The notes under the pieces were generated by a model, which was given only the letters and a program-made list of their open reading frames with translations, was not told the origin of the DNA and made no database searches. A stretch of DNA of 64,000 bases from Bacteroidales bacterium (lineage in GTDB: Bacteria; Bacteroidota; Bacteroidia; Bacteroidales; UBA10428). A program made the position numbers and the translations under genes. The stretch covers positions 52,076 to 116,075 of the forward strand of contig JAFGVA010000130.1 in NCBI GenBank assembly GCA_016938235.1, read 5' to 3'. This document shows, in pieces, positions 63,432 through 64,000 of this stretch (its first letter is position 1; every line of letters begins with the position of its first letter).

Positions 63432-64000
63432 AGATTTTTGTTTTAGGTTTACAATAGGTTAATAAAAATATCTTAACATTAACTTGTAATGTTCATTGTC
63501 GTATCAAATCTAATAAAAAAAAATTAATATATGAATGTTTAAAATCCTGTATAATAAGCATAAACATTAGTTTTTGATAAAAATACAAAAGCATGGAAAT
63601 ATTTTTCATACTTAAGTTACTGATAAAAATGCAAAAACACATTACTACTATGCTAAAAAACAGCAATATTGTATAAATATACATTTTAATATTTTAAAAG
63701 AAAATGCATTCATTAATCGCGATTAATAGCAAAAAACAGATATTCACTTACGATTTATATAACAATAACCCGCTTATTAATGCATTTTTCATATAAAATA
63801 ATGCGAAAAACTTCATATCATCAAGAGAATATGTGGCTTTAAAAAAATCTAATTCTACAGATATCTATATTAATTATTACCTGCTAATATTCAATATTTT
63901 ACTATAACTGATACAATGTCGTTTAGTTAGTGAAAAATAGTTAATAACTATCAATAAACAAGTTCTTTGACAAGCTGTATTTTGGAAGATGTTTTATATA
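63432..64000. other. Long AT-rich non-coding region at the window end
   Basis: 569 bp. It contains the susC2 leader with a -7 box at 63505-63512 (TAGATTTG, minus strand) but no TTG at the expected distance. The 63-aa ORF at 63493-63684 is compositionally an AT-run shadow. The last 60 bases carry AGTTCTTTGACAAGC, reminiscent of sequence ahead of some Bacteroidota rRNA operons, but nothing downstream is visible. Confidence 0.5.
63505..63512 (-). promoter_or_regulatory. Candidate -7 box of the susC2 unit
   Basis: TAGATTTG on the minus strand, full match to TAnnTTTG, about 74 bp before the start codon. No clear -33 element. Confidence 0.4.

Noticed and set aside
63493-63684. 63-aa ORF in the last intergenic region
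   Set aside because: Its composition (I, L, F, Y, M) follows AT-rich DNA. It overlaps the candidate susC2 promoter and has no supporting motif.
63940-64000. Possible rRNA leader (AGTTCTTTGACA-like) at the window end
   Set aside because: There is only a short resemblance and no boxA, 16S sequence or promoter with proper spacing is visible before the window ends.

Overview
The window looks like chromosomal DNA of a Bacteroidota bacterium, most likely a marine or anaerobic member of the Bacteroidales/Marinilabiliales. This rests on several features: two SusC/SusD pairs, type IX secretion (T9SS) sorting tails, a FeoA-FeoB fusion, Bacteroidota-restricted families (DUF3276, DUF5606, DUF1573, long NusB), AT-rich DNA, and recurring TAnnTTTG-type -7 promoter boxes instead of E. 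coli-like promoters. No rRNA, tRNA, CRISPR array, transposase or phage gene was recognised.

Layout. 1-1.1 kb: the end of a CHAT-domain protein overlapping convergently with an ECF sigma factor. 1.3-4.0 kb: ferrous iron uptake (FeoAB fusion plus a tiny Cys-rich membrane partner), with a palindrome upstream. 4.2-10.5 kb: housekeeping genes, including a thiamine-binding-like protein, a PUR-type nucleic-acid-binding protein, NusB, YajC, YbbR-domain protein, CoaE, a TerB/DnaJ protein and a DUF5606 protein. 10.55-10.66 kb: an unannotated small RNA candidate with its own promoter and terminator. 10.8-17.5 kb: DUF1573 protein, small beta-barrel-like protein, MazG, SAM hydrolase family, PhoH, PurC and a LysM/periplasmic-binding fusion. 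17.5-22.7 kb: a membrane-anchored pseudo-receiver, an SLC12-like transporter, two secreted unknowns, a TtcA-like tRNA thiolase and a 44-aa lipoprotein. 22.9-30.6 kb: a V-type ATPase operon (E, DUF2764, A, B, D, I, K) interrupted between B and D by a nested palindromic element. 30.8-44 kb: class III nucleotide cyclase, DUF456 and CAP-domain proteins, RRM protein, ornithine carbamoyltransferase, FtsK, LolA-like protein, 7TM-HD phosphohydrolase, NlpC/P60 peptidase and sulfate adenylyltransferase CysDN. 44-63.4 kb: accessory region, all on the minus strand, with two SusC-SusD-lipoprotein-lipoprotein sets, each followed by a giant Asp-box (BNR) beta-propeller protein. 63.4-64 kb: a long AT-rich non-coding stretch.

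How the genes work together. The V-ATPase rotor subunit K keeps every residue known to bind Na+ in Enterococcus hirae NtpK, so this machine may move sodium. The most distinctive block is the 44-63 kb region. Two paralogous modules couple an outer-membrane TonB-dependent importer and its SusD lid, two surface lipoproteins with acidic residues after the lipid-bearing Cys, and a ~1050-1080-aa Asp-box protein. The latter carries an inserted domain, and both copies end in what looks like a T9SS C-terminal tail. No glycoside hydrolase, peptidase or dedicated regulator is recognisable in it, so the substrate is unknown. Start codons were revised for five genes (PUR protein, beta-barrel-like protein, SAM hydrolase family, FtsK, CysN).
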